In this document: positions 39,001-44,270 of the stretch, one piece after another
Position numbering within the stretch: position 1 is the first letter of the stretch
Layout of the letters: each line of letters begins with the position of its first letter
From: Cladorhizidae sp. MBARI D1340-BT2
Taxonomy: Eukaryota > Porifera > Demospongiae > Poecilosclerida > Cladorhizidae
DNA length: 64,000 nucleotides
Assembly: GCA_028752905.1 (NCBI GenBank)
Contig: JAQNBH010000011.1
Coordinates: forward strand, 34,610,396-34,674,395
Reading direction: 5' to 3'
The notes under the pieces: generated by a model
What the model saw: only the letters and a program-made list of their open reading frames with translations
Told to the model about the DNA's origin: nothing
Databases searched by the model: none
Translations under genes and position numbers: made by a program

Positions 39001-41376
39001 GCCACTCTATCGGACCTTACCAAGAAGGACCTGCCGGACCGAGTCCACTGGGAGAACATCCACCAGAGAGCCTTGGACTCACTGAAGGATGCCCTCACAT
39101 CCAGCCCGGTTCTGCAAGGACCAGATTTCTCCAGACCCTTCGTCATCCAAACCGATGCCTCCGATATAGGTATCGGTGCAGTACTCAGCCAGGTGGACAC
39201 AGCACTGGGTGACAGGCCGGTGGCTTACTACTCCCGGAAGTTGAAACCAAGGGAGATAAACTATGCGGCCACAGAAAAGGAGTGCTTGGCAGTGGTGGAG
39301 GGAGTCCGACACTTCAGTGTCTACATCACTGGAGTGCAGTTCACCATCGTGACGGACCACCACTGCCTCCGCTACCTGTCCACAATGAAAGATACCGGAG
39401 GCCGACTATCCCGCTGGGCTCTCCTCCTCCAACCCAACCATTATGAGATACAGCATCGTCCGGGTCGTCACCATTCAAATGCAGACGGACTGTCACGGCA
39501 GGCTTGGGATGAGGAAGACACTCCCACTTCACAGCAGGAGGGAGAGGGGGGGAGTGTCATGGATCCCCCAACCGAAGGAACCCCCGACATCAAACCAAGA
39601 CCAAACCGACAAGACCATATAAGGTCATAACTGAGAACTGGCATAGGGACCACTAATATGTAACTAGGTTAACCATAGAATAGATCATGCACAAGACACA
39701 GAACTGATCATTAGTATGCATATTGCCTTATAGAGTCTGGCCTGGGTCATGGCTGGCAGCCTACTTAAAGGAGCCAGCTCATGGACAGGACCAGAATGCC
39801 TCTTGTAAGTTAAAGCAGTGAAGACACATCAATTCAAACTATCATCTGCACTGGGTTGCTATCTCCAGCGATATAACGAGCTAGTTATCCGTAACACCCC
39901 CACCCCACCCCACCCCACATTCATATCCACTGATTTATGGTGCTTTGCAGCCATTACTAAAATAATATTTTACTACCACTTAGTATGTATTAATAATTAT
40001 TATAGTAACAGATTCATTGATTTTTTCCCCATGTTAGTTTCATGTTAGTTTTTTGGGGAGGGCCACTGGCCCCCCCGGCCCCCCCTGTTCCTACTCCACT
40101 GCTATCTTGACTTGTTGTTATCTCTTCAATGGGTCATATTCTAGGGTTGACTTCCACCTTGTGGTTAAAATCTCTGATTTTGGTCTTTCTGAATCAATCA
40201 ACTCATCCAAGGACTACTTCAGACAGCTGGAAAAGGGTGTAAAGCTACCTTTTAAGTGGATGGCTCCAGAAAGTTTAGGAGATGGGATATTCTCCGAGAA
40301 AACTGATGTGGTACGTCTGTAAAAGATAATAATAATATTTATTCTTACATCTGAGGTACTTGCACTAGGGGCAATCCACTTATGCTATTATCAAACAGAT
40401 ATAGTAATTGCATTGGGCTGTGAAATATTATATTTATGTGATAATATAGTGGTCCTATGGTGTGACCTGCTGGGAGTTATTCAGCGCTGGAAAGAGCCCC
40501 TATGCTGGAATCAATGCAAGAGATCTCTGTCCTATGCTGGAGGATGGATATAGAATGGATAAACCTAATAACGCAGCATGCTCTGAAAATATGTGAGCAA
40601 GTAAATTTTGTATCATAAGTAGTAATTGATTGAAACTACAAGGTGATCTTTTGCCCACATGTGCAACATATTGCTAATGTATTGCACAGTATCAATTGCC
40701 GTGTTGAAGACTGAGAAACATGTTTAATTAAAAACAAATAATCCTTTTAAGATTTCCATCTCTCACCTTGTTGTCAATATAGAGGTGACCCACTCTCACT
40801 CAATTTTTTCCAATGAAATTATATATCAACTACACCTTACGATGCATTTTGACACTTGTTACTTAAAAGTCACATTTTTGTAAATGGTTATAGAGCTCTG
40901 TGACTATTGGTATAGCTGCGTAAAGTGTTACAATGTTTGAAATGCTCTAATTTGACACTAATAAGCATATGCCTACCACAATGATAAGTTAATCATGTTA
41001 TTATTTTGGTCGAGAAATGAAACCATAGCAACGGTTTTTGTAATCAACTCTTCCTCATGCAATTTTGCACATTGTTCATGCTATTTAGACTATTTCACTA
41101 CAAACCATTCCATATCATACTCCTACCTAGCAATTTAATTATGTTAGTGCAGCAATTATCATACTCTACATTATTTTACAATAAAACCAACAAACTTCCT
41201 TTGATTTCAGATTTAATGAAGTTATACTGAAGTGTTGGGAGCTGAAACCAGAGAACAGGCCTAATTTCACGGATTTGGTTGCTCTTGTTTCATTGCTCCT
41301 GGAAATCAATGCTGAATTGAACGCACCATTCCAGAGCAGTTTCCTGCAACTGGTGATGCAGAAAACATTGAGATGA
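152..41376 (+). CDS. Receptor tyrosine kinase with Calx-beta-like ectodomain (12 exons seen, 5' partial)
   Basis: Exons at 152-307, 1422-1622, 7641-7787, 8007-8352, 21024-21049, 21117-21230, 25667-25753, 25801-26024, 26111-26202, 40145-40310, 40450-40592 and 41211-41376 join in compatible phases with GT-AG introns, giving about 620 residues. In order they encode two Calx-beta-like extracellular domains, a transmembrane helix, a juxtamembrane segment and a tyrosine kinase domain. Visible kinase motifs are [33 protein letters not shown] and [18 protein letters not shown] is the form usual in receptor kinases rather than Src-type kinases (HRDLRAAN). The protein should sit in the plasma membrane and phosphorylate tyrosines after binding an unknown ligand. 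Introns range from 47 bp to 13.9 kb, the long ones filled with transposons. The signal peptide and first exons lie outside the window. Orthology to a named RTK family cannot be judged here. Confidence 0.85.
308..1421 (+). other. RTK intron, no recognised element
   Basis: This 1.1 kb AT-rich stretch separates the two halves of Calx-beta-like domain A. It ends in a good polypyrimidine tract and acceptor (ttttttcag, 1413-1421). A 77-codon open frame at 603-836 has a possible acceptor in front, but its phase does not fit the flanking exons and it resembles nothing I know. I see no transposon here. Confidence 0.5.
1422..1622 (+). CDS. RTK exon: second half of Calx-beta-like domain A
   Basis: The exon lies between tttttttcag and the donor gtaatc and is phase 1 at both ends (201 bp). 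The encoded pattern is typical of the second half of Calx-beta repeats: an [14 protein letters not shown] strand pair, an [11 protein letters not shown] strand and the terminal ILDDEG. Together with exon 152-307 it makes one complete domain. Confidence 0.75.
1753..1957 (-). repeat. 3' LTR of gypsy element 1
   Basis: This is a 205-bp direct repeat of 7223-7429 and starts immediately after the TSD gtgtt. It contains TGCATGGACAAGTGAC at 1824-1839, the sequence that pairs with the putative primer site next to the 5' LTR. Confidence 0.93.
2124..7140 (-). pseudogene. Gag-Pol polyprotein remnant of gypsy element 1
   Basis: The minus-strand reading frame is broken by at least one frameshift between Gag and protease (about 6000-6080), a stop near 5360, and frameshifts in RNase H (about 3840-4200). 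Gag (about 7100-6000) starts with a C2H2-like finger (CPFPGC...HALIH). Protease has the ADTGCQS motif (about 5850). RT (about 5100-4250) has [21 protein letters not shown] and the catalytic variant CIDDALLW. The integrase region (about 3400-2600) has [31 protein letters not shown] and [10 protein letters not shown] proline-rich tail follows. The product closely resembles the long open frame at 13401-18554. The element is probably inactive. Confidence 0.9.
7207..7222 (-). other. Putative self-complementary primer-binding site, gypsy element 1
   Basis: Directly inside the 5' LTR, where a primer-binding site is expected, element-sense sequence reads TGCATGGACAAGTGAC. This is a perfect 16-nt reverse complement of an LTR segment (plus strand 7294-7309 in the same LTR). 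I recognise no tRNA 3' end in it, and it lacks the usual TGG start. It fits self-priming of the Tf1/sushi kind. See findings. Confidence 0.65.
7223..7429 (-). repeat. 5' LTR of gypsy element 1
   Basis: This is a 207-bp direct repeat of 1753-1957, followed by the TSD gtgtt (7430-7434). In element sense a TATATAC box lies about 10 nt from the LTR start. The self-complementary segment lies about 120 nt in. Confidence 0.93.
7641..7787 (+). CDS. RTK exon: first half of Calx-beta-like domain B
   Basis: The exon is preceded by tattttccag, ends at a gtaagc donor, and is phase 1 at both ends (147 bp). It encodes [20 protein letters not shown] and a following [11 protein letters not shown] strand, the same pattern as exon 152-307. 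It is the membrane-proximal Calx-beta-like repeat. Confidence 0.72.
8007..8352 (+). CDS. RTK exon: end of Calx-beta-like domain B and transmembrane helix
   Basis: The exon follows ttttttgtag and ends at a gtatgt donor (phase 1 in, phase 2 out). The first part continues the Calx-beta pattern ([25 protein letters not shown]). It is followed by a hydrophobic stretch of about 25 residues starting [19 protein letters not shown] and a basic stop-transfer sequence (RRRK). This is the single membrane span expected of an RTK. Confidence 0.85.
8721..8755 (-). ncRNA. Possible decayed hammerhead ribozyme core in Penelope 3' region
   Basis: Minus-strand sequence has CTGATGA (8754-8748), a short GAC/GTC-closed arm, then AAAAC where a hammerhead would have GAAAC. 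Penelope-like elements are known to carry hammerhead motifs in their flanks. Here the second core box is mutated and stem III is not visible, so the call is weak. Confidence 0.25.
8941..9110. repeat. Trinucleotide microsatellite (TAA/CAA/CAG)n
   Basis: The plus strand is a run of taa, caa and a few cag triplets, interrupted by short at-repeats at its start. It lies between the Penelope coding end and its 3' flank. Long open frames across it (poly-L, poly-Y, poly-I/T) are artefacts of the triplet repeat. Confidence 0.95.
9264..9863 (-). pseudogene. GIY-YIG endonuclease end of Penelope-like ORF
   Basis: This 199-codon open frame contains a region of the type [19 protein letters not shown], the signature of the GIY-YIG domain fused to the RT in animal Penelope-like elements. 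The upstream RT part (9863-10965) is in broken frames, separated by a stop near 9863. The domain would nick target DNA during retrotransposition. This copy is likely dead because the RT is not continuous. Confidence 0.85.
11132..11211. repeat. Long hairpin (32-bp arms, 16-nt loop)
   Basis: The arms at 11132-11163 and 11180-11211 are reverse complements with one mismatch (plus strand begins agtgtctccagcttc; the second arm ends ctggagacact). The 16-nt spacer is gaaattgctatgatcc. The hairpin lies just upstream of the Penelope-like ORF in that element's sense. It could be a fold-back fragment or a small-RNA-like hairpin. Confidence 0.7.
11340..13195. other. RTK intron, no recognised element
   Basis: About 1.85 kb of AT-rich sequence between the Penelope-like element and gypsy element 2. 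I see no convincing coding exon, RNA gene or terminal repeat. Confidence 0.4.
13201..13361 (-). repeat. 3' LTR of gypsy element 2
   Basis: This 161-bp repeat begins tagaggatagcgcc and ends tgtccacta on the plus strand. It contains TGTGTGCAACAACT (13272-13285), complementary to the putative primer site next to the 5' LTR. Confidence 0.93.
13401..18554 (-). CDS. Gag-Pol polyprotein of gypsy element 2, one in-frame TAG
   Basis: A 1619-codon open frame (18260-13401) continues upstream in the same frame, past one TAG at 18312-18314, to a start at 18554, giving about 1,700 codons. Order: a C2H2-like finger at the N-terminus (CPFPGC...HAMTH); a Gag core; two zinc-knuckle-like clusters, including [14 protein letters not shown]; a protease with ADTGCQS; an RT with WNGYHSVAL and the catalytic variant CIDDALLW; an RNase H ([27 protein letters not shown]); an integrase with [31 protein letters not shown] and NCRAEVAVK; a C-terminal [20 protein letters not shown] module; and a proline-rich tail. 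Element 1 has CAG-type glutamine at the stop position, so the TAG looks like a single C-to-T change. Readthrough is possible but unsupported. Confidence 0.95.
18637..18650 (-). other. Putative self-complementary primer-binding site, gypsy element 2
   Basis: Immediately inside the 5' LTR, element-sense sequence TGCGTGCAACAACT is complementary at 13 of 14 positions to the element's own LTR segment (plus strand 13272-13285 and 20515-20528). The position matches element 1 but the sequence differs, so the pairing is retained through sequence change. Confidence 0.6.
18690..20488 (-). mobile_element. hAT-like DNA transposon nested in gypsy 2 LTR
   Basis: The insertion (18696-20482) is flanked by ctgaat at 18690-18695 and 20483-20488. 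Its ends are imperfect inverted repeats: CATACTTGCCAAC at the left and, reverse-complemented, CAGAGTTGCCAAC at the right (11/13). The right subterminal region repeats ccgggac several times (20390-20470), like the subterminal arrays bound by hAT transposases. The duplication is 6 bp rather than the 8 bp typical of hAT; the two extra positions do not match. The minus-strand coding remnant supports a hAT-like family. Confidence 0.8.
18920..19914 (-). pseudogene. hAT-like transposase remnant with N-terminal zinc finger
   Basis: Three overlapping minus-strand frames read in order. The first (19914-19513) has a C2H2/BED-like finger (CTLCAIDF...HLKSKKH). The second (19571-19086) has [28 protein letters not shown] and [18 protein letters not shown]. 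The third (19168-18920) has [19 protein letters not shown]. This matches a transposase-like family I recall in many animal genomes. The C-terminal dimerisation part is missing and frameshifts separate the pieces, so the copy is non-functional. Confidence 0.75.
20610..21023 (+). other. RTK intron end, no recognised element
   Basis: About 410 bp between gypsy element 2 and the short juxtamembrane exon. The 120-codon frame overlapping its left part begins inside the LTR and is not supported. Confidence 0.4.
21024..21049 (+). CDS. RTK micro-exon, juxtamembrane
   Basis: This 26-bp exon lies between tttctgtcctag and the donor gtacag. Its first base completes the codon left open by exon 8007-8352, and its last base opens the codon finished by exon 21117-21230. 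It encodes about LSSFSNKS. It is supported only by phase and splice sites. Confidence 0.5.
21117..21230 (+). CDS. RTK exon: juxtamembrane to start of kinase glycine loop
   Basis: The exon follows atatttag and ends at gtaggt (phase 1 on both sides). It encodes an acidic start (DEEAEL) and ends [10 protein letters not shown], the beginning of the kinase P-loop, which continues as QYGIVYRG in the next exon. Confidence 0.82.
21275..22625 (+). mobile_element. piggyBac-type element, internally deleted
   Basis: The element is flanked by TTAA at 21275-21278 and 22622-22625. Its terminal repeats are CTCTTTCCCCGGT (left) and CTCTTCTCCCGGT (right, reverse complement). A CGCCATATGGCG palindrome lies near the left end (21297-21308). 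TTAA targets and such ends are typical of piggyBac. The interior keeps only an acidic N-terminal coding segment; no DDD catalytic region is seen. Confidence 0.8.
21488..22190 (+). pseudogene. piggyBac transposase N-terminal remnant, two exons
   Basis: The first exon (21488 to about 21728) encodes an acidic segment ([18 protein letters not shown]) of the kind found at piggyBac transposase N-termini. A gtaagt donor and a ttcag acceptor (about 21903) could join it to an open frame that ends at 22190. The catalytic core is absent, so the product could not transpose by itself. Confidence 0.55.
22632..22700 (-). repeat. Short repeat shared with Penelope 3' flank
   Basis: The sequence tctcaataaattctcagtt... 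to about attcaat matches 8650-8720 next to the Penelope-like element with scattered differences. It may be a strongly 5'-truncated Penelope copy or a separate repeat present in both places. Confidence 0.5.
22701..23669. other. RTK intron, no recognised element
   Basis: Nearly 1 kb of AT-rich sequence with no supported exon or terminal repeat. The open frame that runs from 23451 into the transposase remnant is mostly incidental. Confidence 0.35.
23670..24600 (+). pseudogene. pogo/Tigger-like transposase, decayed
   Basis: The frame starts [12 protein letters not shown] and, after a stop, continues [20 protein letters not shown], the helix-turn-helix pattern of CENP-B/pogo transposases. Later fragments give MDESGLFWHALP (first catalytic aspartate region), [17 protein letters not shown] and [16 protein letters not shown]. 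Several stops and frameshifts separate them. No terminal repeats were found. The gene is dead. Confidence 0.65.
24601..25666. other. RTK intron, no recognised element
   Basis: The stretch contains a short direct repeat (ggcatggcagatacagagaaca, twice near 25312-25370). Otherwise I see nothing. It ends in the acceptor of the next kinase exon (ctccggttag, 25657-25666). Confidence 0.4.
25667..25753 (+). CDS. RTK exon: kinase subdomains I-II
   Basis: The exon follows ggttag and ends before gtttgt (phase 1 to phase 1). It encodes GQYGIVYRG, completing the glycine loop, and VVAVKTLK with the ATP-binding lysine. Confidence 0.92.
25801..26024 (+). CDS. RTK exon: kinase subdomains III-V
   Basis: The exon follows a 47-bp intron ending aaaactag and ends at a gtaagt donor in phase 0. 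It encodes [19 protein letters not shown] (helix C with its glutamate), [17 protein letters not shown] (hinge) and NGSLVSYL. Confidence 0.93.
26111..26202 (+). CDS. RTK exon: kinase subdomain VI (HRD)
   Basis: The exon follows ttcctgtaag and ends before gtgagt (phase 0 to phase 2). It encodes [15 protein letters not shown] and [11 protein letters not shown], which contains the catalytic aspartate and the metal-binding asparagine. Confidence 0.93.
27045..28063 (+). repeat. 18-bp minisatellite (about 56 units), coding-derived
   Basis: The unit is gaggagccaggcattaca, reading EEPGIT in one frame. Variants include ggtatt, ggagct, gatcca and cattacgg. A 16-bp unit (gggagctaggcatt) recurs at about 27258 and 27438, so a block of about ten units has been duplicated as a whole. 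The array runs directly into the acidic N-terminal coding region of the hAT transposase. Confidence 0.97.
28064..30107 (+). pseudogene. hAT transposase remnant (TTF-type finger)
   Basis: After the minisatellite an acidic segment ([19 protein letters not shown]) leads to a TTF-type zinc finger ([24 protein letters not shown]) and [18 protein letters not shown]. It continues with [35 protein letters not shown] and the C-terminal dimerisation piece [12 protein letters not shown]. Numerous frameshifts and stops separate them. It is related to the minus-strand gene at 32168-34142, which has the same layout. Transposition function is lost. Confidence 0.8.
30480..31760 (-). pseudogene. Ty3/gypsy RT and RNase H fragment
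   Basis: Minus-strand pieces read [57 protein letters not shown] and an RNase H part with [14 protein letters not shown] and ITDHKCLEY. This is the usual gypsy order with no LTRs in sight. It is broken by frameshifts and stops, and the RT catalytic motif is altered (AAYLDVVF where YxDD is expected). It is unrelated to the CIDD-type elements 1 and 2. Confidence 0.8.
31081..31206. repeat. Three tandem units of about 42 bp
   Basis: The motif catggtggcgctg...agctatgactgcagctc is repeated three times with small differences, inside the gypsy RNase H remnant. It looks like local expansion of element sequence. Confidence 0.75.
31780..32059 (-). repeat. TIR-like end with C-rich short tandem repeat
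   Basis: On the minus strand the segment starts CAGGGGCATACCCAGGATTT at 32059, a form typical of terminal repeats of DNA transposons. Further in (31795-31925) the plus strand repeats a cccccaacaacctgcag-like unit about five times. No matching opposite end was found, so this may be a MITE fragment. Confidence 0.4.
32168..34142 (-). pseudogene. hAT transposase gene 2 (DUF4371-like), rearranged
   Basis: The likely start is [20 protein letters not shown] at 34124. A possible intron (gtgaga donor near 34050, ttccag acceptor near 33992) follows. Then come a TTF-type finger ([18 protein letters not shown]) and a long frame (33669-32422) with [45 protein letters not shown] and [12 protein letters not shown]. 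The dimerisation end [20 protein letters not shown] survives at about 32345-32168. A frameshift lies near 33640. The C-terminal part is interrupted by a local inverted duplication (32299-32451). Confidence 0.82.
32299..32451. repeat. Inverted duplication inside hAT gene 2
   Basis: The arms at 32299-32340 and 32410-32451 are reverse complements at 41 of 42 positions, and weaker pairing extends to about 51 bp. The right arm is an inverted copy of the [16 protein letters not shown] segment in the left arm. It replaces the sequence expected between the RNase H-like core and the C-terminus. Confidence 0.85.
34186..34345. repeat. Three tandem copies of a unit of about 60 bp
   Basis: The sequence ttaacactttcatacatggg...ggtttgggatag occurs three times, at about 34189, 34248 and 34313, separated by variable gct-acttaagattaaca linkers. 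It lies just upstream of hAT gene 2 and could be the subterminal region of that transposon. Confidence 0.85.
34437..34778 (+). repeat. 5' LTR of element 3
   Basis: A 342-bp direct repeat of 39555-39896, starting tgtcatggatccccc and ending ttatccgtaaca. Confidence 0.95.
34781..34792 (+). other. Primer-binding site, tRNA-Leu type
   Basis: TGGTGGCAGCGG begins 2 nt after the LTR. It is complementary to the 3' end of metazoan tRNA-Leu(AAG) (…CCGCTGCCACCA) as I recall it. Pairing stops after 12 nt. Confidence 0.65.
34794..36110 (+). pseudogene. Gag of element 3
   Basis: An N-terminal region is followed by a very charged coiled-coil-like stretch (about 35080-35350, rich in [10 protein letters not shown]), a Gag core ([18 protein letters not shown]) and, after a TGA at 35685-35687, a frame to 36110 with a CCHC knuckle ([14 protein letters not shown]). 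There may also be a frameshift into the protease frame at the end. Confidence 0.8.
36038..37018 (+). pseudogene. Aspartic protease and acidic spacer of element 3
   Basis: The frame contains the retropepsin motif [15 protein letters not shown] and [12 protein letters not shown]. It is followed by a Ser/Glu-rich spacer (about 36490-36700). The end of the frame runs out of frame against the start of the integrase, which begins near 36920. Confidence 0.85.
36925..38067 (+). pseudogene. Integrase of element 3, located upstream of RT
   Basis: An HHCC zinc-binding region ([11 protein letters not shown]...CSRCPVCQ) is followed by the catalytic core with [10 protein letters not shown] (D), [11 protein letters not shown] (D) and [12 protein letters not shown] (E), and a C-terminal region after one TAG (37822-37824) ending [11 protein letters not shown]. 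All three catalytic residues are present. In most Ty3/gypsy elements the integrase follows RNase H; here it precedes the RT. Confidence 0.92.
38085..39630 (+). pseudogene. RT and RNase H of element 3
   Basis: The RT motifs are [41 protein letters not shown] and YMDDVVIF. RNase H has [26 protein letters not shown] and [10 protein letters not shown], and ends [13 protein letters not shown] next to the polypurine tract. A frameshift lies near 38240-38282 and a TAG at 38686-38688 just before the YMDD segment. The sequence is clearly Ty3/gypsy-type, not copia-type. Confidence 0.92.
39555..39896 (+). repeat. 3' LTR of element 3
   Basis: A 342-bp repeat of 34437-34778, preceded by the purine run gagggagagggggggag and followed by a C-rich flank. 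Confidence 0.95.
39902..40144 (+). other. End of RTK intron
   Basis: Short C-rich and AT-rich sequence ending at the ttctag acceptor before exon 40145-40310. Confidence 0.5.
40145..40310 (+). CDS. RTK exon: kinase subdomains VII-VIII (DFG, APE)
   Basis: The exon follows atattctag and ends at gtacgt. Its first base completes the methionine codon started in exon 26111-26202. It encodes [12 protein letters not shown], an activation loop with a single tyrosine (KDYFRQ), and [11 protein letters not shown]. Confidence 0.93.
40450..40592 (+). CDS. RTK exon: kinase subdomains IX-X
   Basis: The exon follows ataatatag and ends at gtgagc (phase 0 to phase 2). It encodes [20 protein letters not shown] and [10 protein letters not shown], standard for RTK C-lobes. 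The preceding exon ends SEKTDV. Confidence 0.92.
41211..41376 (+). CDS. RTK last exon: subdomain XI and tail
   Basis: The exon follows ttgatttcag. Its first base completes an isoleucine codon. It encodes [19 protein letters not shown], then about 30 residues to a TGA at 41374-41376. From about 41332 a second frame stays open to a TAA at 41466-41468 and reads like a natural tail ([20 protein letters not shown], later TGYRTAKC). A one-base indel or sequencing error may therefore have truncated the annotated tail. Confidence 0.82.
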
Positions 41377-44270
41377 CTTCCGTAGACTGCAGAGACATCG
41401 ATACCAAAGAGCTGATGGAAAGTACAGCTGTTGCCAAGGATACTGGATACAGGACTGCTAAATGCTAATCAGTGTGTACTGAATCATCTTTCTCTGAATT
41501 TTTGATGGTATTCATAATTATGATAATGTCACCATCACATCAACAGAGAGAGCTAAAGAAGAAAACTGATAGTGTGTTTACTTTTATATGGTGGGATGGT
41601 TAGGGGGCCCTGCCCCTTTCTGGACACTTCTTATTATCTCATATACATTCCTTTGCAGCATTACTCAATAAGAGCTCTCATTATATAATTATTGGTGTTT
41701 TATCTCCAGCAAGTCCAAACTGTTCTGGATGGGCATGAATCAAATCTGCTGCAAATTAAAGGCTATATATATTTTTAAGGTCTGGCAAAATGGAACTTGT
41801 CCCATGAATGGTAATAAATAAGAAGGAATCATTTACACATGCTTGCTGGCTTTGAATCTTATTCTGTCCTAGATTGTGTTGTTGTGTTATGATAATGGAA
41901 CAATGAAGCAATGCATCAGTATTAGAGAGAATCAAAACAGAGTCTTGACATGCTTATCTATGCAAGATTAATTGATTGGATATTATATTTTCAACTGATG
42001 GACAGTATAACATGCTTTGTAAATTTTTCTAGAATGGTTTGGAGGGAGATATATACTTCCCTGGAGTTTTTGCATTATACAATACCTAGTCTTTTACCAC
42101 AAAACAGCTAGAATTTTAGTTAGCACTAGAGGATGTGAGGATTATATTAGCAACTAGATGTTGATGGTATAGGTTTATGGCAGTACACACCAATTACAGG
42201 GATGCTGTGGTAGAAATTCTATTTATTACCTTTGAGATTGAGATATTTTGGCTACTAAAAAGTTTGAGATTCGTCTAGCATTATAGGACTTCAGTTAGAA
42301 CTACAATTTCGTGTGGCCTACATGTGTATAAACATCTTTTACAGTCCATATTCAGCACACCAACCAATGCTGTGAGTAAAAAAAAAATGCTGTTTTGCAT
42401 AAAGGCATCCTGCTAACTGTTTTTAATTATAAATATCCCGATGAAAAGAGGTAAGTTATCATTGGACATAATTTAACTGACAATGGTAATGCAAACATAG
42501 TCAAATATGATATATTATATATAAGCATTCATGTTTGACTATGTTATATATTATATACTTGAGCCTGAACTATTAAAAGATAATCCTTTCTCTCAGTAAA
42601 TGACTGACTATTTACTTCTTTCACTGTGAACAACTGCTGTTATAAGGCTTGGCGAAACTTTTTTTCTGGTTAAGCACAGACTACAATTGGATTCTATTTT
42701 GGAGTCTCATTGCCCATTTAGGGACTGCTTTGGTATTATAATATCAAATCACTGTCAACTGACCACCAAGGTTAGTTTTTCCACCACATACTCTAAACAG
42801 AGTGCTTTAGATATTAAGACATCATAGTTCTTTTTAAAGTCTAAATTTGGTGTTGTTAGATTAAAAAGTACAAACAAAATGAAGCCAGCAATACTGTTGT
42901 GCTAAAATAAATAATGTCGCAGGAAATGTAACCTGTTTTTGGATACATTAGGGAAGAGAACATAGTTTTCATAAGTCAGTTGCCCTGACATTGTGTTATT
43001 AGTTAGAGGTCTAGTGACCCGAGATCATTTGCAAGCTTCATGATTATCCTTGGAAATTAATCATAGTGGGACCAGCTGGGAATAAATTGTTGGAGGAAAC
43101 GACGGAAGCAAAATACCATGTTCATCTTCTTGGTGCATATAAAAACTCCATAATGAATGTGTATAGCAACCTCATTTCTCTGTTAGTCTATTTATGGATA
43201 ATAATTCCATCTTAGTAAGCACCAGTGTGTCTTTGTCTAGGTTCATCACTATGTCATGCCTCCCACATCTGTCATTAATTTTGGGGCTGCAGTGCCCATT
43301 ACTACCCATATCCTTACCTTAAAGGATAACTGAAATGCTATTTTAATAGCTCAGGTACACAAAATACTGAAGAAGAAAAAAGTTTATCAAGACCTTTTAC
43401 CAAACTATTGCCACTGAGCTAATTGCACTCAGATGGTGGATGGCCTATAGCACTTGCAGGAGTAGCCTTGTATTTTTTTAGTGTGCTCTTGTTTGTCACG
43501 TACAAGCTATATACAACATAAAGATGGAACTTTCATTGCCAAATAAGAAAGTCAGCCTCACTCCTTGGAGATGGATGCAAACTGCCACTCAATGAGGACT
43601 TTTTATGGTGTATATACACTGCCTAACCCAAGTGAGATCAGGTCCCAAATTTTAGACAGGAATGGGATCATGGTGTTTGCATGTACATGTGATAAAATGG
43701 TGTGAACATTTCATCACCACATTGATGCTCCTCTTTCTGCCAATAGTTCAATAACCCCTACCATCGATGTTTTTGATATTGTCTGCCTTAAACTAGCATA
43801 CACAATATTATTTGCATGTTTGTCTCCTAGCAAAAATTTAAAATTTCTGATAAGCAAAAACCAATAACTAAAAAATTATACATAGATTGATAGGTAGACA
43901 ATTATTTTGAGGATTGTAACTAATTGCCACAGCAACAGAATGATTGTTACAATCACTGTTACTCCCAAAGCGAGTCTATATATTTTAGGTAAGAAATATT
44001 GATTGAGAATGAAATTTGATAATTTCGCGGTGGAAGACTATAACAGCCAAATAAAATTACCACAAATAAAAACAAACCCATCATATGCATGATATTACAC
44101 ATGTTGCACACCACCAAGTCAATTTCTTTTTGCTAAAGCAGGAAGTCCTTGCTAAAGTAGTGCAAGCCTACAGATAAGGGGTGCCCACAGGAAGTTCTGT
44201 GACTAAGAAATCAATGAGGGATGAAACCATTCTTTGCAAAGTGTAAATAAAAACTTGTGTTTGCTCGTTA
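41377..44270. other. 3' flank of RTK gene and intergenic sequence
   Basis: An AATAAA at 41813-41818 is a plausible but unproven polyadenylation signal of the RTK gene. A small hairpin (acatagtcaaa ... tttgactatgt, about 42494-42547) is visible. No gene or transposon was recognised in the rest. Confidence 0.35.

Larger units (their letters stand above)
34432..39901 (+). mobile_element. Ty3/gypsy LTR element 3 with Gmr1-like domain order
   Basis: The 342-bp LTRs at 34437-34778 and 39555-39896 are about 98% identical (roughly six differences) and have TGTC...AACA ends. The flanking 5-mers are ccctc (34432-34436) and ccccc (39897-39901), a near match. A primer site (34781-34792) and a polypurine tract (39536-39554) are in place. 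Coding order is Gag, protease, integrase, RT, RNase H; the integrase precedes the RT. The element lies in the kinase intron in the same sense as the host gene. A few stops and frameshifts make it inactive. Confidence 0.95.
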
